From positions 686 to 41,299 of the forward strand of contig WVYX01000212.1 in the NCBI GenBank assembly GCA_011772755.1: a stretch of 40,614 nucleotides of DNA, in the 5' to 3' direction. This document shows positions 34,221 through 40,614 of the stretch, piece by piece (position 1 is the first letter of the stretch; each line of letters begins with the position of its first letter). Source of the stretch: Gemmatimonadales bacterium. Lineage in GTDB: Bacteria; Gemmatimonadota; Gemmatimonadetes; Gemmatimonadales; GWC2-71-9. The notes beneath the pieces were generated by a model. That model saw only the letters and a list, made by a program, of their open reading frames with translations, was not told where the DNA came from and did not search any database. Made by a program: the position numbers and the translations under genes.

Positions 34221-35480
34221 GTGCGCGCTGCCGTGCTCTGCGCGTTGACGGTGTGCCTGGGTTCAGGCGCTGCTTGGGCGCAGGAGGAGGTGAGTTGCCA
34301 GGTCCAGCTGGACAGCGTTGGGGGAGACGGCTACCGCGACGAACTCGGGCCCGGGCGTATTCATCTCGGGGGTAGCGGCGGCGTCTGGTTCAGCTGCCTG
34401 GGCCAGCGCACCACGATCTACGCGGACAGCGCGGCGTGGTATTCGGAGCTGGATCGGATGGACCTGGTTGGCTCGGTGCAGTTCCGGGACTCCGCCACGG
34501 CCCTCGATACCGACCGGGCCAGGTATTTCACTGTCGACGAGCGCCTCGAGGCCTATGGGAACGTGCGGCTTGAGAATCGGCAGACCGGCTCTGTGCTCGT
34601 GGGACCGAATCTCACCTACTACCGGGAGGTCCCCGGGGTGAGGGACACGACGGAACTCTATGCGACTGCTCGCCCCACAGTCGAGTATCGATCATCGCAG
34701 GATACTAGTGGGGCGCCGTACGTGATCGTGGGTGACCGAGTGCGCCTTATCGGGGACGCTGTGGCCTCGGCATGGGGCAGCGTGACGATCGATCGCGAGG
34801 ACTTCGCGGCGCAGGGCGACAGCGCGACGCTCAATACCGAGCTTGGCGAAGGGTTCCTGATGGGTCACGCCGAGGCAGCGGGGACGGACTCTGCTAGCTA
34901 CACTATCAGTGGTCGCCGAGTCGCGTTCCGGCTGACTGACGACGCTCTGAGCTGGGTACAGGCGCAGGGCCTTGCTCAGGCAACCAGTGCGGAGTGGCAA
35001 ATGGCGGGTGATACCATCGAGTTCAATGTGGCCAACGACCTGATTCAGGGGGGTGGTGTGTGGGGCGATTCCACCCGGCCGCGGGCGATGTCGCAGTCCC
35101 ACACCATCGTGGCAGATTCCCTCGCTCTGGACGCGCCTGACCAGGTATTGACCGAGGTGCGGGGGTTTGGGGCGGCCCGTGCAACCACACACGCCGACTC
35201 GCTGACTACGGAAGCTGATTGGATGGCGGGTGACACCGTCGTCGCACGGTTCGACAGTACGGAGGCCGGCACTCGCGCGCTAGTGATGCTCGAGGCACGC
35301 GGTCACGCCCAAGCGTTCTATCACATCTATGACGAGGATGATCGCAGCCTTACACCTGGCGTCAACTACGCGCGGGGGGTCCGGATTACTGCCCGGTTCA
35401 AGGACGACGACCTGGAGCGCGTCGACGTCGTCGACGGGGATGGCATCTATCTGGAACCCCCGGGAAGGCGGCGGCCATGA
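34221..35480 (+). CDS. lptA: LptA/OstA-like periplasmic LPS transport protein (large form)
   Basis: LptA builds the periplasmic bridge that carries LPS to the outer membrane. The 419-residue product starts at GTG 34221 behind AGGAG (34207-34211, overlapping the lptC stop). It has a clear signal peptide (MRAAVLCALTVCLGSGAAWA, cleavage before QEE). The mature part repeats the OstA pattern of short beta strands (TTIYADSAAWYSELDRMDLVGSVQFRD, ARYFTVDERLEAYGNVRLE). It is more than twice the size of E. coli LptA (185 residues), so it either contains several jellyroll repeats or overlaps in role with the N-terminal part of LptD. Its stop overlaps the lptB start. Confidence 0.82.
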   Translation: MRAAVLCALTVCLGSGAAWAQEEVSCQVQLDSVGGDGYRDELGPGRIHLGGSGGVWFSCLGQRTTIYADSAAWYSELDRMDLVGSVQFRDSATALDTDRARYFTVDERLEAYGNVRLENRQTGSVLVGPNLTYYREVPGVRDTTELYATARPTVEYRSSQDTSGAPYVIVGDRVRLIGDAVASAWGSVTIDREDFAAQGDSATLNTELGEGFLMGHAEAAGTDSASYTISGRRVAFRLTDDALSWVQAQGLAQATSAEWQMAGDTIEFNVANDLIQGGGVWGDSTRPRAMSQSHTIVADSLALDAPDQVLTEVRGFGAARATTHADSLTTEADWMAGDTVVARFDSTEAGTRALVMLEARGHAQAFYHIYDEDDRSLTPGVNYARGVRITARFKDDDLERVDVVDGDGIYLEPPGRRRP

Positions 35481-36655
35481 TTGAGTCCTTGAGCACGGTG
35501 CTAGCGGGGAGCGACCCGTCCATGCCACTGGCCCTCGCTGCTCTATTGCGGACTGCAGACGCGACGGGCGCCGCGCGGTTCCGGGATCTGGCTGTCGCGT
35601 ACCGAGAGGACTACCTGGAGCTGCAGCGGCTCGAGTGGGGAGAGGTCGTGCGGCAGCGTGGGGCGTTGTCGGTGGATGAGGTGCGCCGCCACCTGCAGGC
35701 GTCGGTGTTGCCGAGGCTCACCAGCGAGGCCATCGTCGATCTGCTGCCGGACTCCATCGATGATGATGAGCGCATCAGGCTGCGGCCGGCAGTGTGGAAT
35801 CAGTACGCACCAGAGCGGGAATCAGCCCGAGATCGCCTCTTCCAGCTCGCACTTCAGCTGGTGCGGGCTAGTGAGGCGGTGGGGGCGCGAACGGTGCCAA
35901 TCGGGAGCACCCTTGTTGGGAAGGGGCTTACCAAGGCATATCGGCGGCGGCGGGTCGTTGACAACGTGCATCTCGAGCTGCATCAGGGTGAGATAGTCGG
36001 GCTGCTGGGACCGAACGGGGCAGGGAAGACCACGACGTTCTACATGATCGTCGGCCTCGTCCGCCCGGAGGCGGGTCGCATCTATTTGGATGGGGAGGAC
36101 ATCTCGGTGCTACCCATGTACAGGCGTGCGCGGCGGGGGATCGGCTATCTCGCACAGGAGCCGTCGGTGTTTCGCAAGCTCACGGTGCAAGAGAATGTCA
36201 TGGCGATTCTCGAGACCTTGCCGCTCTCTCCGGCGGAGCGCTGGGAGCGGCTCGAGACGCTGCTGGACGACCTGTCGATCAAGCATTTGCGAGACACTCG
36301 GGCCTACAAGCTCTCGGGTGGCGAGCGCCGTCGGCTCGAGATCACCCGGGCCCTCGTTACGGAGCCGAAGTTCCTGCTCCTCGATGAGCCGTTCACCGGG
36401 GTGGACCCAATCGCGGTGAGCGACATTCAAACGATTGTGGCAGGGCTCAGACGCCGCGGCATCGGCGTCCTCATTACCGACCACAACGTCGAGCAGACCC
36501 TGGACATTGTGGATCGGGCATACATCATGTTTGAGGGGAAAGTGCAGGTGTCGGGCACGGTGAGGGAGCTGGTCTTCAACGAGCAGGTGGCTGACCTGTA
36601 CCTGGGTCCCACGCTCACTGCGCGGTTGCGTGAGCGACTAGGAGCGATGGTGTGA
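35477..36655 (+). CDS. lptB: LPS export ATPase LptB with unusual N-terminal extension
   Basis: LptB is the cytoplasmic ATPase that powers LPS extraction. The C-terminal 245 residues (about 147-392) are a complete LptB: Walker A GPNGAGKTT at 178-186, Q-loop Q227, signature LSGGERRR at 279-286, Walker B FLLLDEP at 299-305 with E304, and H336 in ITDHNVEQTLDIVDRAYIM. The family is normally about 240 residues. Here about 145 residues, mostly helical and acidic/leucine-rich, precede it in the same frame with no stop. I recognise no known domain in this part. ATG 35477 overlaps the lptA stop as ATGA, supporting the long form; an internal GTG at about 35894 could give a short form. rpoN follows with an overlap. 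Confidence 0.93.
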   Translation: MIESLSTVLAGSDPSMPLALAALLRTADATGAARFRDLAVAYREDYLELQRLEWGEVVRQRGALSVDEVRRHLQASVLPRLTSEAIVDLLPDSIDDDERIRLRPAVWNQYAPERESARDRLFQLALQLVRASEAVGARTVPIGSTLVGKGLTKAYRRRRVVDNVHLELHQGEIVGLLGPNGAGKTTTFYMIVGLVRPEAGRIYLDGEDISVLPMYRRARRGIGYLAQEPSVFRKLTVQENVMAILETLPLSPAERWERLETLLDDLSIKHLRDTRAYKLSGGERRRLEITRALVTEPKFLLLDEPFTGVDPIAVSDIQTIVAGLRRRGIGVLITDHNVEQTLDIVDRAYIMFEGKVQVSGTVRELVFNEQVADLYLGPTLTARLRERLGAMV

Positions 36656-38112
36656 AGACTTCGCTGCAGCAGAGCCCCATTCTGAAGCAGGAATTGCGGA
36701 TGAACCCGCGCCTGTACCAGGCGATGGATCTGCTGTACATGCCCCTGCTCGACCTGCAGCAGCATCTCAAGGCAGAACTCGAGACCAATCCCTTCCTCGA
36801 ACTCGCGGAAGGCGAGGAGACCGACTCGGTCGAGGAGCGTGAGGCGGAGCAGTCAGAAGCGGATCGGGACGAGGAGGTGGACTGGGAGGAGATTATTCTG
36901 GATGGGCTTGGCGGGGGCGGTGCCCGGGCACAGTACGAGGAGCGTGAGTACTATCAGCCGGTGGCTGTAGAGGTACGCGACCTGGCAGACCATCTCCGCG
37001 ATCAGCTTCAGCTGCTGGATCTCGAGGAGCGCCAGCTCTTCTTGAGTGAGGAGTTCATCGGAAACATCGGGGACGACGGCTACCTCGGCGCGACGCTGGA
37101 GGACATCGTCAGCGGTGCAAACGCCCGGCGCCAGGAAGCGCTCGCGGCGGAGGGCAAAGGAGCAGCTCCTGACCCGGCGCTTGCCGATCCGTTCACGCTC
37201 GCCGAGGCGGAGGCGCTGCTCGAGGTGATGCAGCAACTCGACCCACCGGGCATTGCGGCGCGTGATCTCAGGGAGTGCCTGCTGCTGCAGCTCAAGGAGG
37301 CCGCGCACGAGGGGATGCTGGCATACCGGCTGGTGGACGAGGCCTTCGAAGACCTCATCGCGCACCGGTGGACTGAGCTGGCAAAGCGGTATGGGGTGGA
37401 TCCAAAGGACGTCCAGGCTGCAGCCGACGAGCTAGCGGTGCTCGACCCGAAGCCGGGCCTCCAGTTCGCTGGCGTCGGGGGCGAGTACGTGATCCCCGAC
37501 CTGGTGGTGGAACACATCGATGACCAGTATCGCGTCTTCTTGAACGACGGTGGCATGCCTCGCCTGCGCATCAGCCAGGTCTATAAGAACATCGCGGCTG
37601 ACAAGAAGAAGTTCGTTGGGGAGAGTCGGGAGTTCATCACCCAGAAGCTCAACAGCGCCACCTGGCTAGTCCAGGCCATTGAGCAGCGGCGCCAGACGAT
37701 GCTCAAGGTGATGCACTTCATCATCGACCAGCAGCGGGATTTCTTCGCCAGAGGCGTCGAACACCTGAAGCCGCTCACGCTCCGCGAGGTCGCAGAAGTG
37801 CTGGACATGCACGAGTCGACCGTCAGCCGGGTGACGAGTCAGAAGTACGTGCAGACCCCCCGGGGGGTCTATCCCCTCAAGTTCTTCTTTTCCTCGAGCC
37901 TGGGCACAACCACCGGCGAGGAAGCGAGTTCGCGAGCGGTCAAGGCGCAGATCGGGAAGCTGGTGGCTGAGGAGGATCCGGCGAATCCCCTCACCGACGC
38001 CGCCATCGTCAGCGCGCTCAAACAGCGCGGGGTACAAATTGCCCGCCGGACCGTCGCCAAGTATCGCGAGCAGTTGGCCATCCTACCGGCGCGAATGCGA
38101 AAGCGCGTATGA
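36652..38112 (+). CDS. rpoN: RNA polymerase sigma-54 factor
   Basis: Sigma-54 directs RNA polymerase to -24/-12 promoters and needs AAA+ activators. The 486-residue product has the Gln/Leu-rich region I (QQSPILKQELRMNPRLYQAMDLL...LETNPFLEL, 1-51), an acidic linker (52-95), the core-binding domain (about 105-330), and the helix-turn-helix LTLREVAEVLDMHESTVSRVT (375-395). The RpoN box ARRTVAKYRE is at 464-473. It starts at GTG 36652, overlapping lptB; lptB-rpoN adjacency is widely conserved. No hpf or ptsN follows. Instead a glycosyltransferase overlaps its stop. Confidence 0.97.
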   Translation: MKTSLQQSPILKQELRMNPRLYQAMDLLYMPLLDLQQHLKAELETNPFLELAEGEETDSVEEREAEQSEADRDEEVDWEEIILDGLGGGGARAQYEEREYYQPVAVEVRDLADHLRDQLQLLDLEERQLFLSEEFIGNIGDDGYLGATLEDIVSGANARRQEALAAEGKGAAPDPALADPFTLAEAEALLEVMQQLDPPGIAARDLRECLLLQLKEAAHEGMLAYRLVDEAFEDLIAHRWTELAKRYGVDPKDVQAAADELAVLDPKPGLQFAGVGGEYVIPDLVVEHIDDQYRVFLNDGGMPRLRISQVYKNIAADKKKFVGESREFITQKLNSATWLVQAIEQRRQTMLKVMHFIIDQQRDFFARGVEHLKPLTLREVAEVLDMHESTVSRVTSQKYVQTPRGVYPLKFFFSSSLGTTTGEEASSRAVKAQIGKLVAEEDPANPLTDAAIVSALKQRGVQIARRTVAKYREQLAILPARMRKRV

Positions 38113-39071
38113 CACTGGCGCGCGGCGACAACGCCGAAGTCAGCATACTCGTTCCCGCCAACGACGAAGCGGAGAGCCTGCCCGAGTTCGTGCGCCAATG
38201 TGCGGACGCACTCAGGGATGTCTCCTATCCCTGCGAGGTGGTGGTGGTGGATGACGGGAGTGAGGATGACACCCCTGCGGTGCTCGATCAGCTCGCGGCG
38301 GAGCATGACTTCCTACGCGTCGTGACCCATCGCTCGCGTCGCGGCATCGCCGACGCGCTCCGGTCTGCGGGGGAGGTAGCCCGGGGGGACATCTTCGTAT
38401 TCTACCCGGCCGATCTGCAATTCCTGCCGGCGGAAATCCCCAGTCTCGTCGAGCCCATTCGCGCGGGCGAGGTGGATATCGTCACGGGGACCAAGCAAGG
38501 CGAGTACGAGAAGGCATTTGTCTCCGGTATCTACAACAGTCTGTGCCGGTGGCTCTTCGGCATTCGGGTCACGGATCTCAACGCGGTCAAGGCGTACCGG
38601 CGAGAAGTGATGGGGGTAATACCGGCCCGTCCGGACTGGCATCGGTTCATGGTGGTGATTGCGGCCACAGACGGCTTTCGCGTGACGGGGCGCCCTGTCA
38701 AGCTGTTGCCCCGACGCGCTGGGCAATCGAAGTTCGGTATCGGTCGCATCCCAGTCGGGGTCATGGATCTGCTTTCGGTGTGGTTCCAACTCCGGTTCGG
38801 TCGCAAACCATTGCTCTTCTTCGGTGTCTCAGGGGGGGTGCTTTTCGCACTTGGATTCCTCGTCGGCGTGCTTGCCTTGGTGCTCAGGTTCGGCTACGGG
38901 ATCGGCTTCCGACCGCTGCTCGACCTCGTGATGGTGCTCGTCATCTCGGGCATAGCCCTCTTCGGCTTCGGGTTCGTGGGCGAAATGCTTGCGGGAGCAC
39001 GAGAAGACCTGCGAGCAGTTGGCCGCTCGTTGGACCAGCTCATCTCACAACTGCAGCGTCGAAAACCATAG
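38109..39071 (+). CDS. Membrane-anchored GT2 family glycosyltransferase
   Basis: This resembles dolichol/polyprenol-phosphate mannosyl- or glucosyltransferases (DPM1/GtrB type) that charge a lipid carrier with sugar. The 320-residue product has the GT-A start VSILVPANDEAESLPEFV, VVVVDDGSEDDT with the nucleotide-binding aspartates 48-49, and YPADLQFLPAEI at 99-110, where a DADLQ motif is usual (the first Asp is replaced by Pro). A late RRAGQSKFGIGRI segment follows, then two C-terminal membrane segments (about 236-262 and 270-295). It overlaps rpoN as ATGA. The acceptor and sugar are not defined by sequence. Confidence 0.85.
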   Translation: MTLARGDNAEVSILVPANDEAESLPEFVRQCADALRDVSYPCEVVVVDDGSEDDTPAVLDQLAAEHDFLRVVTHRSRRGIADALRSAGEVARGDIFVFYPADLQFLPAEIPSLVEPIRAGEVDIVTGTKQGEYEKAFVSGIYNSLCRWLFGIRVTDLNAVKAYRREVMGVIPARPDWHRFMVVIAATDGFRVTGRPVKLLPRRAGQSKFGIGRIPVGVMDLLSVWFQLRFGRKPLLFFGVSGGVLFALGFLVGVLALVLRFGYGIGFRPLLDLVMVLVISGIALFGFGFVGEMLAGAREDLRAVGRSLDQLISQLQRRKP

Positions 39072-39078
39072 TCCCCAC

Positions 39079-40263
39079 GTGCACCTCATTTTCGTCACGC
39101 ATGCCTATCCCCGCGAAGACGGGGACGTGGCTGGCGCATTTGTCGAACGGCTTGTGGTCACGCTGCGCGCTCGGGGCCATACCCTCACTGTTGTGGCACC
39201 TGCGGACGGCCGAAGTCGTCGCCGCGAGCAGCGCAACGGTGTCGAGATCGTTCGCGCGCGCTATGCACCGTCTCGCTGGGAAACACTGGCGTACCGTGGC
39301 ACGATGGTTGAAGAGGCCGCCACGCCGGGCGGGGCGCTGCGTGCCGCGTCCCTGATGGTCGCGCAGGCCCGGGCAATCAGGCGGGCAGCACGGCTCGAGC
39401 CGACGGACGTGGTGCATGCCCATTGGTGGGTGCCTGGCGGGGTGAGTGCCTGGATGGCTCGGCTCGCTCAGGGTCCGCGCTACGTGATTACGCTCCACGG
39501 AACGGACGTTGCCATCCTCGAGCGCTCACGCCTGGCACGCACCCTCGCGCGCCGGGTGCTGCGCGGTGCGGCTGCAGTGACCGCGGTCTCCTCGTATCTG
39601 GCGGAGCGTGCTGCGGCCATCGTCGGATTGGATCCACAGAGCATCGTAGTGCAGCCCATGCCAGCCGACCTCGTGCAGTTGTCGCGGACCAGTGTCGGCG
39701 GCGGTGGCATCGTGACCGTGGGGCGGCTCGTGGGCCAGAAGCGCATCGATGTGGTGTTGGAAGCCTTAGCCCGCCTCAGGCGCCAGGGAAGGGAGCTTTG
39801 CTTGACGATCATCGGAGACGGGCCCCTCCGTGAGCCGCTCAAGGAGCATGCGGAGCGACTGGGAATCGCCAATGCCACCCGGTTCCTGGGACAGGTGGAA
39901 CCGTCAGGGCTCTCCGACGCCATCGGTGACGCCGACGTGTTTGTGTTTCCCGCTGTGGGTGAGGGTCTGGGACTCGCCGCGGCGGAGGCGCTCATCTTGG
40001 GAATCCCGGTGGTGGCGACACGGGGTGGTGGCGGCGTCGTGGACATCGTTCCCGCCACGGGTGCCGGTCGAATCGTGGCCGAAGGTGAGCCGGGGCAAAT
40101 GGCGCAGGCTATTGCCGAGGTGCTGAACGACCCGGAAGCTCGGTCGCTGGCGGTCGAAGCGGGTCGGCGGTTGAAACAGCGACTCGCTCCGGGCCGCGTG
40201 GCGGCCACTTTCGAGGACGTCTACCGCCGCGTATCTGACCAGGCGGCGCACCAGAATGCGTAG
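39079..40263 (+). CDS. GT4 family glycosyltransferase
   Basis: This is a GT-B fold retaining glycosyltransferase, probably acting in envelope polysaccharide or glycolipid assembly. From GTG 39079 (7 nt after the GT2 stop) it is 394 residues. It begins MHLIFVTHAYPREDGDVAGAF, has VVHAHWWVPGG and ITLHGTDV in the N-terminal acceptor domain. The C-terminal donor domain has VGRLVGQKRIDVVLEAL, IIGDGPLREPLKEHAERLG and the EX7E pair E295/E303 in GEGLGLAAAEALILGIPVVATRGGG. The frame opens at 38989, but that is inside the GT2 gene. The donor sugar cannot be inferred. Confidence 0.88.
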   Translation: MHLIFVTHAYPREDGDVAGAFVERLVVTLRARGHTLTVVAPADGRSRRREQRNGVEIVRARYAPSRWETLAYRGTMVEEAATPGGALRAASLMVAQARAIRRAARLEPTDVVHAHWWVPGGVSAWMARLAQGPRYVITLHGTDVAILERSRLARTLARRVLRGAAAVTAVSSYLAERAAAIVGLDPQSIVVQPMPADLVQLSRTSVGGGGIVTVGRLVGQKRIDVVLEALARLRRQGRELCLTIIGDGPLREPLKEHAERLGIANATRFLGQVEPSGLSDAIGDADVFVFPAVGEGLGLAAAEALILGIPVVATRGGGGVVDIVPATGAGRIVAEGEPGQMAQAIAEVLNDPEARSLAVEAGRRLKQRLAPGRVAATFEDVYRRVSDQAAHQNA

Positions 40264-40614
40264 ATGGTGGCTTTGGGTGGGGCAGGGGGTGCTGGTCGTG
40301 GCCGTGGCCTGGTTTGTGGGCCGTGCCGTTGTGGGACGCTGGGAGGAGTTCACGTCCCTCGAACTGGCACTCGACCTGCGGCTGGGACCCGTCGGCCTGG
40401 CGGTGGTCACGGTGTGGCTGACGTACGCCATTCTCATCGAGGCGTGGCGTCGCATCCTGCGAGGATGGGCGCAGCGGCTACCCTATGGATCGGCCGCCCG
40501 GATCTGGTGTCTGTCAAACCTGGGGCGCTATCTCCCAGGGAAGGTCTGGGGCATCGCGGGCCTTGCGGTCCTCGCTCATCGAGCTGGCGTCAGTGGCTGG
40601 ACGGCGGCCGGGTC
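40256..40614 (+). CDS. Flippase-like integral membrane protein (LPG synthetase TM/UPF0104 family), partial
   Basis: The start of a gene cut by the window end; 119 residues are readable from ATG 40256, which overlaps the end of the GT4 gene. It begins MRRWWLWVGQGVLVVAVAWF with a first membrane segment at about 5-25. A second follows at about 46-64 and a third near 95-115. The stretch CLSNLGRYLPGKVWGIAGLAVLAHRAGVS closely fits the N-Y/G-RYLPGK-W pattern of the lysylphosphatidylglycerol synthetase TM/UPF0104 (AglD-like) family. Members often sit beside glycosyltransferases. The C-terminal two thirds are outside the window. Confidence 0.78.
   Translation, partial: MRRWWLWVGQGVLVVAVAWFVGRAVVGRWEEFTSLELALDLRLGPVGLAVVTVWLTYAILIEAWRRILRGWAQRLPYGSAARIWCLSNLGRYLPGKVWGIAGLAVLAHRAGVSGWTAAG

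Overview
This is a dense, GC-rich chromosomal segment, almost entirely housekeeping genes, with 36 protein-coding genes. All but one are on the + strand, and most start codons overlap the preceding stop (ATGA, GTGA or TGATG). The gene content points to a diderm (Gram-negative) bacterium: Kdo synthesis plus LptC/LptA/LptB export, sigma-54, type I NADH dehydrogenase, and menaquinone made by the futalosine route. That combination, a Ser/Thr kinase with C-terminal membrane segments, the UPF0182 protein and promoter-like TAnnTTT elements fit the FCB/Gemmatimonadota side of the tree. This assignment is an inference; no rRNA or other phylogenetic marker was compared.

Layout. 1-5356: distal end of the nuo operon (end of nuoJ, then nuoK, L, M, N). 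5443-13333: phosphohexomutase, a large UPF0182 membrane protein, carbamate kinase, sucC-sucD and an EIIA-like/CBS protein. 13483-23545: ndk, then yceD-rpmF-plsX-fabH-fabD-fabG-acpP-fabF, followed by mqnE-mqnA-mqnC and purE, so fatty-acid and menaquinone synthesis are physically joined. 23582-29602: aminotransferase, a single minus-strand Ser/Thr kinase, ispF, a DedA protein, xerD and trpG/pabA. 29907-40614: an envelope cluster kdsB-pyrG-kdsA-kdsC-lptC-lptA-lptB-rpoN, then two glycosyltransferases and the start of a flippase-like membrane protein cut by the window end.

How they work together. Kdo is made by KdsA and KdsC and activated by KdsB with CTP from PyrG. The finished lipopolysaccharide is exported by the Lpt machine, whose ATPase LptB carries an unusual N-terminal extension of about 145 residues here. 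The Fab/PlsX genes supply acyl chains. MqnA, MqnE and MqnC make the menaquinone precursor that complex I ultimately reduces.

The most striking non-genic signal is in the gaps. Nearly every real intergenic gap is filled with very short, degenerate tandem repeats whose unit length is fixed within a locus but differs between loci (7, 8 or about 10 nt). Several are arranged as facing arms that can fold into long hairpins. They run into the ends of genes (kinase C-terminus, mqnC tail, dedA stop, xerD start). I do not recognise this as a described element family. No tRNA, rRNA, CRISPR array, insertion sequence or phage gene was seen.
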